Shown here one piece after another: positions 1 to 7,526 of a stretch of DNA of 34,832 nt. How positions within the stretch are numbered: the stretch's first letter is position 1; each line of letters opens with the position of its first letter. This stretch comes from a bacterium. Lineage in GTDB: Bacteria > Chloroflexota > Dormibacteria > Aeolococcales > Bog-877. The stretch lies in contig JAKAXE010000017.1 of NCBI GenBank assembly GCA_021816695.1, positions 1-34,832 on the forward strand. The letters are read 5' to 3'. Under the pieces are notes generated by a model that was not told the origin of the DNA, did not search any database, and worked only from the letters and a program-made list of their open reading frames with translations. Made by a program: the position numbers and the translations under genes.

Positions 1-1
1 C

Positions 2-106
2 TGCGCCTACCGCCAGCTGTGTGGTGGCTCCCGGGCCCGGGCCTTCGCCGCCGGCGGTGACCCGCTCGGCGAGGACCCCGGCTGCGCCTACCGACCGGCG
101 GCCTGA
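2..106 (+). CDS. Radical SAM/SPASM protein, C-terminal fragment
   Basis: Only the last 34 codons lie in the window; the rest is upstream. The readable tail contains CAYRQLCGGSRARAF, then GDPLGEDPGCAYRP and a TGA stop. This is the Cys-rich end of SPASM-type radical SAM proteins related to the heme-maturation NirJ/Ahb group, whose usual CGGCRARAYA...GD..AEDP.C pattern it follows with Ser in place of one Cys. In this family such cysteines bind an auxiliary Fe-S cluster. The substrate cannot be told from so short a piece. The next gene starts 27 nt downstream on the same strand, with its own possible -10 box. Confidence 0.75.
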   Translation, partial: CAYRQLCGGSRARAFAAGGDPLGEDPGCAYRPAA

Positions 107-121
107 ATCTCGGGTCCCGCC

Positions 122-127
122 GATAAT
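122..127 (+). promoter_or_regulatory. -10 box for a possibly leaderless transcript
   Basis: GATAAT lies exactly 6 nt before the ATG at 134, which would put the transcription start at or next to the start codon. No purine-rich ribosome-binding site and no clear -35 hexamer are seen. The same geometry recurs before several other genes in this window. Confidence 0.45.
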
Positions 128-133
128 CGGGGG

Positions 134-1021
134 ATGCTGGGTGCCCGCCGTGATCCCCTGAGGGCAGGAGACGCAGCCCGCGGAATGCTTCTGGGCATGG
201 CCGCGGGCGAGCTGCTGGGCGGGGAGACCACCCTGCCCCTCACCTGGCACGCCCTCACCCTCGCGGAAAGCCTGGCGGATACGGGGCGTCTGGTCCCCGA
301 TCGCGTGGTCGCCGCCTGGTTGGCGCTCCCGGCGGCACACCGGCTGCCGGCCACCTCGACGACGGGGATCGCCCTCCGGCTCGCGGCCCGGGGAATGGAC
401 CCCGCAGAGCTGGGCCCGGCGGCGGCCTCGGCGGCGGGGGCAGCGGCCCTGGACCTGCCGCTGGTCCGGGTGCTCCCGGTGGCGCTGGCCGCCTCCCGCA
501 GCGGGGCCGCCACCCGCGCCTGGGCCCAGCTGGCGGCCGGCCTCACCCATGGGGAGCTGCTGGCCCAGCTCGCGGCGGTGGCGACGGCGCTTCTGGCGCG
601 TGACCTCCTCACCCTGGACCTGGAGGACAGCCTGGTGCGGACGGCCCAGGCGGTGCGGGAGGAGGCGCCGGAGGGCTTCCAGCGGCGGCTCCGGCCACCC
701 GAGCCGGGGGCCGGCGTACCCGAGGGAGCCGATGCCCCGGACGTCCTGGAGGCGGCGGTGGCCGCCCTGGCCGGGGCTCGCGACTGGACCGAGGCGGTGG
801 CCGCGGCCAGCTCGCGACGGCCCCCAAGGGACCAGCTGCCGGCTGTCGTGGGCGGGCTCGCGGGAGCCCGCTGGGGACTGCGGGGGGTGGACCAGGAGGT
901 GCTGGGGCGGCTCCCCGGGGATCTCCCCTCCCGGCTGTTGGCGGCGGCGGAGCTGGTGGGCACCGGCCCGGTGGAGTCACCGCTCGCCCCTTCCGGTTGG
1001 GCTTGGCCCGACCCCCGATGA
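134..1021 (+). CDS. ADP-ribosylglycohydrolase-like protein, probably catalytically degenerate
   Basis: A 295-residue soluble Ala/Leu-rich helical protein. The N-terminal GMLLGMAAGELLGG (about residues 17-30) and C-terminal VVGGLAGARWG (about 238-248) resemble the two glycine-rich ends of the ADP-ribosylglycohydrolase (ARH/DraG) fold, and the length fits. The acidic metal-binding motifs of active enzymes are not present: where TDDT-like and DADT-like motifs are expected, the protein has GGETTLPLTWH and RRPPRDQL. I infer a non-catalytic or binding role. Its stop overlaps the next start in ATGA (1018-1021), so it is probably co-translated with the NYN-domain protein. The family assignment rests on weak motifs. 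Confidence 0.6.
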   Translation: MLGARRDPLRAGDAARGMLLGMAAGELLGGETTLPLTWHALTLAESLADTGRLVPDRVVAAWLALPAAHRLPATSTTGIALRLAARGMDPAELGPAAASAAGAAALDLPLVRVLPVALAASRSGAATRAWAQLAAGLTHGELLAQLAAVATALLARDLLTLDLEDSLVRTAQAVREEAPEGFQRRLRPPEPGAGVPEGADAPDVLEAAVAALAGARDWTEAVAAASSRRPPRDQLPAVVGGLAGARWGLRGVDQEVLGRLPGDLPSRLLAAAELVGTGPVESPLAPSGWAWPDPR

Positions 1022-1554
1022 TCCGCTCCCTGCTGGTGGTCGACGGCACCAACGTCAGCTGGGCCTGGCCCAGGGCCCGCCCGCTCATGGTGGCCGGCCG
1101 CCACCAGGACGCCCAGGCGCTGCTCCTCTCCTACAGCCAGAGCTCGCCGCTGCTCACCCAGCACGACGAGCTGGTCATCGTCTTCGACGGCCCGCCCCAC
1201 CGCCTCCCCGGGGTACGCAGCCCGCGGGTGCGCATCCTCTATCCGGACCCGGGCACCTCCGCCGACCACCGCATCATCGAGCTGGTGGAGGCCCACCGCC
1301 ACCGCGGGGCGCCGGCGCGGTTGGTCAGCAGCGACAGGGCGCTCCGGGATGCGGTGCGGAACCTGGGGGCGACCACCATGGGGGCGATGGAGCTGATCTC
1401 GGTGATAGATCGGCGGGGAGGTGACGGCCCGGACCGGCCTCCCCGGGCGCGGGGGGAGAAGCCGCTGCCCTCAGCCGAGGACACCCGTGACTGGCTGCGC
1501 CGGTTCAACCACCATGAGAGGCGGCGCGGTCAGAAGGAGGGCGACTCCCGGTAG
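1018..1554 (+). CDS. NYN/YacP-like PIN-fold ribonuclease
   Basis: 178 residues. The N-terminus [11 protein letters not shown] (residues 5-15) is the typical first acidic motif of NYN/PIN-fold nucleases. Further acidic sites follow in [19 protein letters not shown] and [12 protein letters not shown], matching the spacing of the YacP-like group, thought to act in RNA processing. The ATG at 1018 is preferred over one 21 nt upstream because the protein then begins directly at the first beta strand and overlaps the previous stop by 4 nt. The C-terminal ~40 residues are charged and probably flexible. The gene overlaps the mutase gene on the other strand tail to tail by 25 nt. Confidence 0.8.
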   Translation: MIRSLLVVDGTNVSWAWPRARPLMVAGRHQDAQALLLSYSQSSPLLTQHDELVIVFDGPPHRLPGVRSPRVRILYPDPGTSADHRIIELVEAHRHRGAPARLVSSDRALRDAVRNLGATTMGAMELISVIDRRGGDGPDRPPRARGEKPLPSAEDTRDWLRRFNHHERRRGQKEGDSR

Positions 1555-3218
1555 GTCCCGAAGACCTCCTGGAGGGCGGCTATGATCTCACCCTCGGTGG
1601 CCAGGGCCCGGCAGCTGTCCAGGATCCGGGGCATGAGGTTTTCGGACCCTCGCGCCGCCTCCTGAAGCCTCTCCAGAGCCAGCGATACCGAGGTGCTGTC
1701 GCGCCCCTCCCGCAGTCGGCGCAGCGTGCCCAGCTGCTCCTCCTCCACCTCGGGACCGATCCGCAGCAGTTCGGGGTCGTCCTCGTCGGTGGAGGTGAAG
1801 GCGTTGACGCCCACCACCAGCCGGTCGCCAGAGTCCAGCTGCTGCTGGTAGCGGAAGGCGGCGTCGGCGATCTCGCGCTGGAAGAAGCCCTGCTCGATGC
1901 AGGCCAGGACCCCGCCCCGGGCGTCGATCTCCTCGAAGTACCGCTCCGCCTCCTGCTCCATCCGGTTGGTGAGGTCCTCCACGAAGTAAGAGCCCCCCAG
2001 CGGGTCGATGGTCGCCGTCACGCCGGTCTCGAAGGCGATGATCTGCTGGGTGCGGAGCGCGATCTGGGCCGCTTTGGCGGTGGGCAGGGCCAGGACCTCG
2101 TCCATGGCGTTGGTGTGCAGCGACTGGGTGCCCCCCAGCACCGCCGCCAGCGCCTCCAGGGCGGTGCGGGCGATGTTGTTCTCCACCTGCTGGGCGGTGA
2201 GGGAGCAGCCGGCGGTCTGGGTGTGGAAGCGCAGCAGCCAGGACCGGGGATCGCGGGCCCCGTACCGGTCGCGCATCCTCCGGGCCCAGATCCGGCGGGC
2301 CGCCCGGTACTTCGCCACCTCCTCGAAGAAGTCCATGTGGCTGTTGAAGAAGAAGCTGAGCCGGGGCGCGAACTCGTCCACCGCCATCCCCCGCTCCATC
2401 CCCGCCTCCACATAGGCGAAGCCATCCGCGAGGGTGAAGGCCAGCTCCTGCACCGCGGTGGACCCGGCCTCGCGGATGTGGTATCCGGAGATCGAGATCG
2501 GGTGCCAGCGGGGGACATGCTGGGCGCAGAAGGCCACCACGTCGGTGACCAGGCGCAGGCTGGGCTGGGGCGGGAAAATGTACTCCTTCTGGGCGATGTA
2601 CTCCTTCAGGATGTCGTTCTGCAGGGTGCCACCCAGCCGGTCGGCCGGCACGCCCTGACGCTCCCCCACCGCGATGTACATCGCCAGCAGGATGGCCGCC
2701 GGGGAGTTGATGGTCATCGAGGTGGTGACCTTGGAGAGGTCGATGCCCTCGAAGAGCCTGGCCATGTCCTCCAGGGAGTCGATGGCCACCCCGCAGCGGC
2801 CCACCTCCCCCTGACCTAGCGGGTCGTCTGAGTCGCGGCCCATGAGGGTGGGCATGTCGAAGGCCACCGACAGCCCGGTCTGGCCCTGCTCCAGCAGGAA
2901 GCGGTAGCGCTGGTTGGTGGCCGCGGCGGTGCCGAAGCCCGCGAACTGGCGCATGGTGAAGAGCTTGTCCCGGTACATGGAGTCGTACACCCCCCGGGTG
3001 TAGGGGAAGGAGCCCGGGTAGCCGATGGTGGCCGCGTAATCCTGGCCTGAGAGCGAGCTCGGGGTGTAGAGCGGCTCCACCGGCATACCGGAGAGGGTCT
3101 CGGGAAGGGGAAGGAAACCCTCTCGGGCCCGCCGCTGGCGAGCCGCGCGGTAGCGCTCGGCCCAACGCCCCAGCTCCTCCTCGTCGTCCACCATGCCAGC
3201 CGACTTCTGTTCCAGCAT
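1530..3218 (-). CDS. icmA: Acyl-CoA mutase large subunit, isobutyryl-CoA mutase type
   Basis: 562 residues: the TIM-barrel catalytic part of the methylmalonyl-CoA mutase family, without the C-terminal B12-binding domain, so it needs a separate small subunit. It would interconvert isobutyryl-CoA and n-butyryl-CoA by a radical carbon-skeleton rearrangement, linking valine and fatty-acid metabolism. Two substrate-pocket positions separate the subfamilies. The Tyr89 equivalent of methylmalonyl-CoA mutase is Phe92 here (TMRQFAGFG) and the Arg207 equivalent is Gln210 ([11 protein letters not shown]), the Phe/Gln pair known from Streptomyces IcmA. The sequence [19 protein letters not shown] is also IcmA-like. 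ATG 3218 has AGAGGAG upstream and follows meaB by 5 nt. A related pivalyl- or other branched acyl-CoA mutase cannot be excluded. Confidence 0.85.
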   Translation of the reverse strand: MLEQKSAGMVDDEEELGRWAERYRAARQRRAREGFLPLPETLSGMPVEPLYTPSSLSGQDYAATIGYPGSFPYTRGVYDSMYRDKLFTMRQFAGFGTAAATNQRYRFLLEQGQTGLSVAFDMPTLMGRDSDDPLGQGEVGRCGVAIDSLEDMARLFEGIDLSKVTTSMTINSPAAILLAMYIAVGERQGVPADRLGGTLQNDILKEYIAQKEYIFPPQPSLRLVTDVVAFCAQHVPRWHPISISGYHIREAGSTAVQELAFTLADGFAYVEAGMERGMAVDEFAPRLSFFFNSHMDFFEEVAKYRAARRIWARRMRDRYGARDPRSWLLRFHTQTAGCSLTAQQVENNIARTALEALAAVLGGTQSLHTNAMDEVLALPTAKAAQIALRTQQIIAFETGVTATIDPLGGSYFVEDLTNRMEQEAERYFEEIDARGGVLACIEQGFFQREIADAAFRYQQQLDSGDRLVVGVNAFTSTDEDDPELLRIGPEVEEEQLGTLRRLREGRDSTSVSLALERLQEAARGSENLMPRILDSCRALATEGEIIAALQEVFGTYRESPSF

Positions 3219-3223
3219 CACTC

Positions 3224-4201
3224 TCAGCTCCTCTGCACGGAGGGCAGGGCGTCTGCCATTGTGCGCTCCTCGGCGACGATCCGGGATAGCAGGGACTGTG
3301 CCAGAAGCTCCGGCTGGGCCAGCTCCGGCTGGCTGCCCAAGAGCTCCGGGCCTTCCGCGGCCAGGATCCGGCGCGCGGCCCTCGCCGAGCGCGCGGCCAC
3401 CAGCCCCACCAGCTCGTCCAGGAGGCGACGCCGTGTGCGGTCCGCCCCCTCCCCGGATGCCTGCAGATGAGCTGCGTGCTCCTCCACCGCCCGCGCCAGC
3501 TCGCCGACCCCCTCCGGTCCCCGTTCCGCGATGGTCTTGACGACCGGCGGGCGCCAGGGAGCCGGAGGCGAGAGCCGCACCATGTCCCGCAGCTCCCGGA
3601 ACACGCGGTCGGCGCCCGGGAGGTCGGCCTTGTTGACGGCGAAGATGTCGGCGATCTCGGTGATCCCCGCCTTGATCACCTGGACCGAGTCGCCCGCCGC
3701 CGGAGTCGCCACCACCACCACGGAGTCCGCCAGCTCGCAGACCTCCAGCTCGGACTGCCCCACCCCCACGGTCTCCACCAGGACCATCTCCCACCCGAGG
3801 GCGTCCAGCAGGCGCACCGCCGCCGAGGTGGCGAGAGAGAGCCCGCCGAGGTGGCCGCGGGCCCCCAGGCTGCGGATGAAAACCATGGGGTCCAGGGCGT
3901 GCCCCTGCATTCGCACTCGGTCCCCCAGCAGCGCTCCTCCGGTGAAGGGGCTGTTGGGGTCCACGGCCAGGACCGCGACCCGCCGCCCCTGCGCCCGCCA
4001 GACCGTGGTGAGGGCGTCCGCCAGGGTGCTCTTCCCGGACCCCGGGGAGCCGGTGAGCCCCACCACCTTGGAGCCCGGTCCAAGCCGGCTCCGACGCAGA
4101 TCGGCGATCGCCTGGAAGATCCCCGGGTCGCCCCCCTCGATCAGCGAGATCGCCCGGGCCAGCGCCCTCGTGTCGCCTCGCCGCAACGGCTCCAAGTCCA
4201 C
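3224..4201 (-). CDS. meaB: MeaB/ArgK-type GTPase chaperone of B12-dependent mutases
   Basis: 325 residues, the normal length for this G3E-family GTPase, which gates cofactor loading of methylmalonyl- and isobutyryl-CoA mutases and protects them from inactivation. Visible motifs are the P-loop [12 protein letters not shown] (48-59), the metal/switch segment [19 protein letters not shown] (about 77-95), [12 protein letters not shown] (about 140-151) and the base-specifying NKADLPGAD (about 197-205). It lies 5 nt upstream of the mutase it presumably serves. The start is GTG at 4201; TACCAT sits exactly 6 nt before it and the next gene upstream is about 100 nt away, so the mRNA may be leaderless. 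Older annotations call this family an arginine transport ATPase; the context argues against that. Confidence 0.93.
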   Translation of the reverse strand: MDLEPLRRGDTRALARAISLIEGGDPGIFQAIADLRRSRLGPGSKVVGLTGSPGSGKSTLADALTTVWRAQGRRVAVLAVDPNSPFTGGALLGDRVRMQGHALDPMVFIRSLGARGHLGGLSLATSAAVRLLDALGWEMVLVETVGVGQSELEVCELADSVVVVATPAAGDSVQVIKAGITEIADIFAVNKADLPGADRVFRELRDMVRLSPPAPWRPPVVKTIAERGPEGVGELARAVEEHAAHLQASGEGADRTRRRLLDELVGLVAARSARAARRILAAEGPELLGSQPELAQPELLAQSLLSRIVAEERTMADALPSVQRS

Positions 4202-4207
4202 CCTTCC

Positions 4208-4213
4208 ATGGTA
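4208..4213 (-). promoter_or_regulatory. -10 box of the meaB-icmA operon, possibly leaderless
   Basis: TACCAT on the minus strand is separated from the GTG start of meaB by 6 nt (GGAAGG). The spacer itself resembles a ribosome-binding site but touches the start codon, too close to act as one. I see no convincing -35 element. Confidence 0.45.
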
Positions 4214-4299
4214 TGGCCCAGAGTTGGCTCAGGCCCGGGGTCGGCGCCGGGTGCACTCCCCGCTAATGCCGGGGCATCGCGGGTTGGTCGAGTTGCCCC

Positions 4300-5292
4300 T
4301 CAGCAACTCCAGGCGCCGGAGAGGATCAAGGAGTCGCCTGCCCGGTTGACGAAGCGGATGAACATCCGGCCGCGGTCGGTCCCGGCGAGGACGCTGAAGT
4401 CCCCCCCAACTCCTCCCCACAGGTCCCCAGGAATCCTCCCCACCTGGGAGGCGTCCCCCTGCAGGGAGAGCTCAGCGGCGGCGAAGGGACTGTTGACTGG
4501 GAGATCGGCGGGGGTGAGGGCTGGGTAGTACCAGCCTTCCCCCTGGTACTGGGGCAAATAGACCTGCAGGATGTAGGGCTGGCCGGCGAGCACCAGGGAC
4601 ATGGCCAGGTTGAACCTGCCGCTAGTGAACACCCCGCAGTTGGGGGCGCCACCCACCAGATCTGCCCCTGGGACCACGGCCTGGTCCACCTGAGCCTGGA
4701 TCGCGCCCGAGGCGATGAGCGCCTCGGAATGGTCCGGCCCCGTGGGAGGTGGGGAAGCGGAGGACCCCGCGGCCGGCGTGGAGCAAGACCAACCTCCCCC
4801 GAGCGTCTCGGTCTGGCCTGCCCCCTTCATCGACAGGGAGAGGGTCCCCCCCATGCCTCCCGCGGCCACACTCACCCACCCGGACCCGGCCGCGTAGACG
4901 CCCTGGAGGCTGGCCGTAGCCACCTGGACTGGGCCAGCTCCGGAGACGGAGTAGCGGCCGGGGCCCCCATAGTTGGGAAGGGCAAGGCGCAGAGTCTCGA
5001 CCCGCCCGGGAAGGCTGAGGTCCAGGACCGCGGAGAAGCCGGTACCGGCGTACACCCCGCAGGCGGTCGCGTAGGCGGACCTGACCTCACCCCGGATCGG
5101 GCCCTGGAGCACCAGGGACTGGGAAAGCGCCGCCCCAGAGGGGAGCGCCCCGGCGGGCAGGGGAGGCACTGCCGTCCGGCGCCGGCGGGCGCTCAGATGC
5201 GCGGCCGGCGAACCGCAACCGGCGACACCGGCCAGGCAGACGAATCCGCAGGCCGAGCCGACCAGCAGGCTGAGGAGGACGGTGCGCCTCAA
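4300..5292 (-). CDS. Predicted lipoprotein with two related Cys-paired domains, unknown function
   Basis: 330 residues. The start MRRTVLL, a hydrophobic stretch and VAGC with Cys26 form a lipoprotein signal peptide, so the protein should be lipid-anchored outside the membrane. The mature part seems to hold two related domains. Both contain a CGV motif (Cys78 and Cys219) followed by beta-rich sequence, and both end in WSC (GGGWSC at 165-170, SGAWSC at 325-330), joined by a Ser/Pro-rich linker around 171-190. Each CGV/WSC Cys pair could form a disulfide. I do not recognise the family. The only usable start in frame is TTG at 5292. It stands alone between meaB and an acyl-CoA dehydrogenase. Confidence 0.75.
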   Translation of the reverse strand: MRRTVLLSLLVGSACGFVCLAGVAGCGSPAAHLSARRRRTAVPPLPAGALPSGAALSQSLVLQGPIRGEVRSAYATACGVYAGTGFSAVLDLSLPGRVETLRLALPNYGGPGRYSVSGAGPVQVATASLQGVYAAGSGWVSVAAGGMGGTLSLSMKGAGQTETLGGGWSCSTPAAGSSASPPPTGPDHSEALIASGAIQAQVDQAVVPGADLVGGAPNCGVFTSGRFNLAMSLVLAGQPYILQVYLPQYQGEGWYYPALTPADLPVNSPFAAAELSLQGDASQVGRIPGDLWGGVGGDFSVLAGTDRGRMFIRFVNRAGDSLILSGAWSC

Positions 5293-5347
5293 CTTCGGTC
5301 GGCGCCCAGGGGAGGACGGGAGGTGGGACAGGGCATGCCTTGGGTCA

Positions 5348-5353
5348 AAGGTA
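5348..5353 (-). promoter_or_regulatory. Possible -10 box for the lipoprotein gene
   Basis: TACCTT on the minus strand lies about 55 nt upstream of the TTG start of the lipoprotein gene, inside the 240-nt gap 5293-5532. No -35 partner is evident. Apart from this and the hairpin at 5505-5518 I see nothing in the gap. Confidence 0.2.
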
Positions 5354-5504
5354 CGCCCTGGCTCCGGCGGCGATCAACCTCCCGCACCGGTGGAGACCCA
5401 CCCGCTCCCTCGAGCCCCTCCCCCATTCGGGCCGGTCGCGCCCGGTTGACCAGCCCAGACTCGCCTGCCCGGGCCACCCAGGGGGCGGGGTCCCCAACTC
5501 TCTA

Positions 5505-5518
5505 CCGTCTGATGACGG
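5505..5518 (-). terminator. Short hairpin downstream of the acyl-CoA dehydrogenase gene
   Basis: CCGTC and GACGG form a perfect 5-bp stem around a 4-nt loop, 15 nt past the stop at 5533. The tract after it is TAGAGAGTT rather than a run of T, so it could be a weak or Rho-assisted terminator or no terminator at all. Confidence 0.25.
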
Positions 5519-5532
5519 GGCCGCGTCCGGCC

Positions 5533-6672
5533 TCAGCTGAGCAGCTGCTTGGCGATCACCACCCGCTGGATCTGGTTGGTGCCCTCGTAGATCTGGGTGA
5601 TCTTGGCGTCGCGCATCATCCTCTCCAGGGGAAACTCGTTGACGTAGCCGTATCCGCCCAGCACCTGCACCGCGTCGGTGGTGACCCGCATGGCCGTGTC
5701 CGAGGCCATCAGCTTGGCCATGGCGGCGAGGCGGGTCACCCCCTCCTGCTTCTCGTCAATCGCCCGGCAGGCGGCATGGACGAGCTGGCGGGAAGCCTCC
5801 AGCTGCACCGCCATGTCCGCCAGCATGAACTGGATACCCTGGAACTCGGAGATCGGCCGGCCGAACTGGCGGCGCTCCTTGGCGTAGGCCACCGCCCGCT
5901 CCATGGCACCCGCCCCGATCCCCAGTGCCTGGGCCCCGATCTGCGGCCGGGATCGGTCCAGGACCCCCATGGCGATCCGGAAGCCATCACCCTCCTGGCC
6001 CAGAAGTCGCGAGGCCGGGACCCGGCAGGAGCGGAACGCCAGCTCGGCGGTGTCGCTGCCCCGGATGCCGAGCTTGCCGTGTATCGGTCGGCGCTCCAGC
6101 CCCGCGCTCTCTCCGTCCACCAGGAAGGCGGAGATGCCGCGGCTGCCGCGGTCCGGGTCGGTGACCGCGAAGACCACGATGAGGTCGGCCACCGAGCCGT
6201 TGGTGATCCACATCTTGCTGCCGTCGAGGACGTAGGACTCGCCATCACGTCGGGCCCGGGTCCGCATCGCGGCGGGGTCACTGCCGGCGTCCGGCTCTGA
6301 GAGCGCGTAGGCCGAGATCAACTCCCCGGAGGCCAGCCTGGGGAGGAACTCCCGCCGCTGTGCCTCGCTTCCACCAAGGAGGATGGGGTAGCCCCCGAGG
6401 GCCTGAACCGCGAGGAGCAGGGAGGAGGTGGCGCAGACCTTGGCCACCTCCTCGATGACCATCGCCAGAGTCAGGGCCGAGCCCGACACCCCCCCGTACT
6501 CGGGCGGAAAAGCCACCGCGTAGACATCGTGGGTCCGGAAGAGGTCGACCACGTCCCAGGGGTACTCGGCGGTGCGGTCGATATCGGCCGCTCGAGGCTC
6601 GATACGTTCCCGGGCCAGCTCCCGGACCGCGTCCCTGAGGGCCAGCCCCTCGACCTCTGCCTGCACCGCCAC
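5533..6672 (-). CDS. Acyl-CoA dehydrogenase
   Basis: 379 residues, the standard length. The FAD enzyme oxidises acyl-CoA to 2-enoyl-CoA and passes electrons to ETF. The N-terminal helical domain is followed by YALSEPDAGSD (122-132), the substrate/FAD loop MWITNGS (154-160), RRQFGRPISEFQ (267-278) and the C-terminal catalytic segment YEGTNQIQR, where Glu363 is the expected base. The position of that Glu fits the short-chain/butyryl or 2-methylacyl type rather than isovaleryl-CoA dehydrogenase, but the substrate is not certain. GTG 6672 was chosen because GGGGAGGAGGG lies 6 nt upstream and the protein then begins where the family does; a reading frame continuing to 6810 adds unrelated residues. 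It sits near the isobutyryl-CoA-mutase-type gene. Confidence 0.93.
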   Translation of the reverse strand: MAVQAEVEGLALRDAVRELARERIEPRAADIDRTAEYPWDVVDLFRTHDVYAVAFPPEYGGVSGSALTLAMVIEEVAKVCATSSLLLAVQALGGYPILLGGSEAQRREFLPRLASGELISAYALSEPDAGSDPAAMRTRARRDGESYVLDGSKMWITNGSVADLIVVFAVTDPDRGSRGISAFLVDGESAGLERRPIHGKLGIRGSDTAELAFRSCRVPASRLLGQEGDGFRIAMGVLDRSRPQIGAQALGIGAGAMERAVAYAKERRQFGRPISEFQGIQFMLADMAVQLEASRQLVHAACRAIDEKQEGVTRLAAMAKLMASDTAMRVTTDAVQVLGGYGYVNEFPLERMMRDAKITQIYEGTNQIQRVVIAKQLLS

Positions 6673-6678
6673 CGGATG

Positions 6679-6689
6679 CCCTCCTCCCC
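6679..6689 (-). promoter_or_regulatory. Strong ribosome-binding site that fixes the dehydrogenase start
   Basis: GGGGAGGAGGG on the minus strand ends 6 nt before the GTG at 6672. It selects this codon over upstream in-frame starts and over the GTG 6 nt further in. Confidence 0.7.
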
Positions 6690-6710
6690 GGGCGGGTCCC
6701 GGGCGAGCCG

Positions 6711-6716
6711 ATTGTA
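6711..6716 (-). promoter_or_regulatory. -10 box of the acyl-CoA dehydrogenase gene
   Basis: TACAAT, one mismatch from TATAAT, on the minus strand about 40 nt before the GTG, inside the 67-nt gap between this gene and the membrane-protein gene upstream. A clear -35 is not seen at normal spacing. Confidence 0.45.
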
Positions 6717-6739
6717 GTCCGTGCCCTGGTCCGGAGCGC

Positions 6740-7321
6740 CTACGCTGCCAACCCGGGGTGCCCCGGTGCGCGATCTGGCCGGTGGCCACCGGCCACGAGC
6801 AGGAGGTCAATCCCCCAGAGCCCCAGCCGCCCCCGGCGCAGCTGGACGAGCAGCTGCTCTCCCGAGGTGAGCTCCTCGCACCTGGTCCACCAGAAGAGCC
6901 CCAGCTGCTGGCCGCCGGTCACGGCCAGAGCTGCCGTGAGCGCCAGCACCGTCAGGGCGCCGCCGAAGTGCGTGAGCAGGACGGCCCCGACCAGCGCCGC
7001 ATACAGGACGGCGAACCAGATCCCCGTCTCCAGCAACACCCGGGCGGGATACGGGGACACGTCGGGGCTGGGTGGTCCCAGTCCGGCGCCGTGCCAAAGG
7101 CGCCGGGCGTGCCCGCGTGAGGAGACGGCACCAACACCGACCCCCAGGCCAGCACCGCCCACCCCCCACAGCACCACGTAGGGCGGCCCCAGAGGCCCGT
7201 GCCAGAGCAGGGCCGCCACGGCCACCCCCACTGCCGTCACCAGCAGGATCGCCGCTGACTGACCGAGGAAGAGGTCCCGGGCCGGGACCAAACCGGCGGT
7301 GGGTGCGGACGATCTTCCCAC
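6740..7321 (-). CDS. Small integral membrane protein, unknown function
   Basis: 193 residues. Four likely membrane helices are visible, at about 23-42, 47-67, 98-118 and 120-137, with a charged loop between the second and third pairs and a basic C-terminal tail. No catalytic motif or known family is recognised. The GTG at 7321 is supported by a TAAACT box exactly 6 nt upstream, suggesting a leaderless mRNA. The gene is divergent from the ArsR-type regulator at 7527, with a 205-nt region between them holding an inverted repeat, so it is a plausible regulatory target. The coding call rests on the hydrophobic pattern and the promoter; an overlapping longer frame in another phase lacks such structure. 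Confidence 0.65.
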   Translation of the reverse strand: MGRSSAPTAGLVPARDLFLGQSAAILLVTAVGVAVAALLWHGPLGPPYVVLWGVGGAGLGVGVGAVSSRGHARRLWHGAGLGPPSPDVSPYPARVLLETGIWFAVLYAALVGAVLLTHFGGALTVLALTAALAVTGGQQLGLFWWTRCEELTSGEQLLVQLRRGRLGLWGIDLLLVAGGHRPDRAPGHPGLAA

Positions 7322-7327
7322 GCCGCC

Positions 7328-7333
7328 AGTTTA
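7328..7333 (-). promoter_or_regulatory. -10 box, leaderless type, for the membrane-protein gene
   Basis: TAAACT on the minus strand, 6 nt before the GTG at 7321. The same hexamer occurs upstream of sucC. Confidence 0.45.
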
Positions 7334-7455
7334 GCCCGGGGATCAGCTGGAGGTGAGCGCCCCGCCGAACTTCTGCCGCCCACCCCAACGCATCCACCTG
7401 CCGCCGCCGCACCTCCATCCCCGCCGCGAATAGGCTCATCCTGCACCAAGATTTC

Positions 7456-7469
7456 CATATCGTGATATG
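7456..7469. promoter_or_regulatory. Inverted repeat, probable operator of the ArsR-type regulator
   Basis: CATATC-GT-GATATG is a 6+6 bp palindrome with a 2-nt centre. It stands out as AT-rich in a GC-rich region and lies between the divergent membrane-protein and regulator genes. Its right half, GTGATATG, recurs exactly at 7508-7515, overlapping the likely -10 of the regulator gene. Size and symmetry fit a winged-helix dimer site and autoregulation is the simplest reading. Confidence 0.5.
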
Positions 7470-7511
7470 TCGATGTCTACCAAAGGCATGGAGCATCTGC
7501 GATGCCAGTGA

Positions 7512-7517
7512 TATGGT
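7512..7517 (+). promoter_or_regulatory. -10 box of the ArsR-type regulator gene
   Basis: TATGGT lies 9 nt before the ATG at 7527 and overlaps the second GTGATATG half-site (7508-7515), so a bound repressor would cover the promoter. The leader would be very short. Confidence 0.4.
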
Positions 7518-7526
7518 CAGACGGCT

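Noticed and set aside
1530-4256. A single 908-residue protein fusing a MeaB region to the mutase
   Set aside because: The first part is read in a different frame from meaB and has no GTPase motifs. The real meaB frame ends 5 nt before the mutase ATG, so these are two genes and not an IcmF-like fusion.
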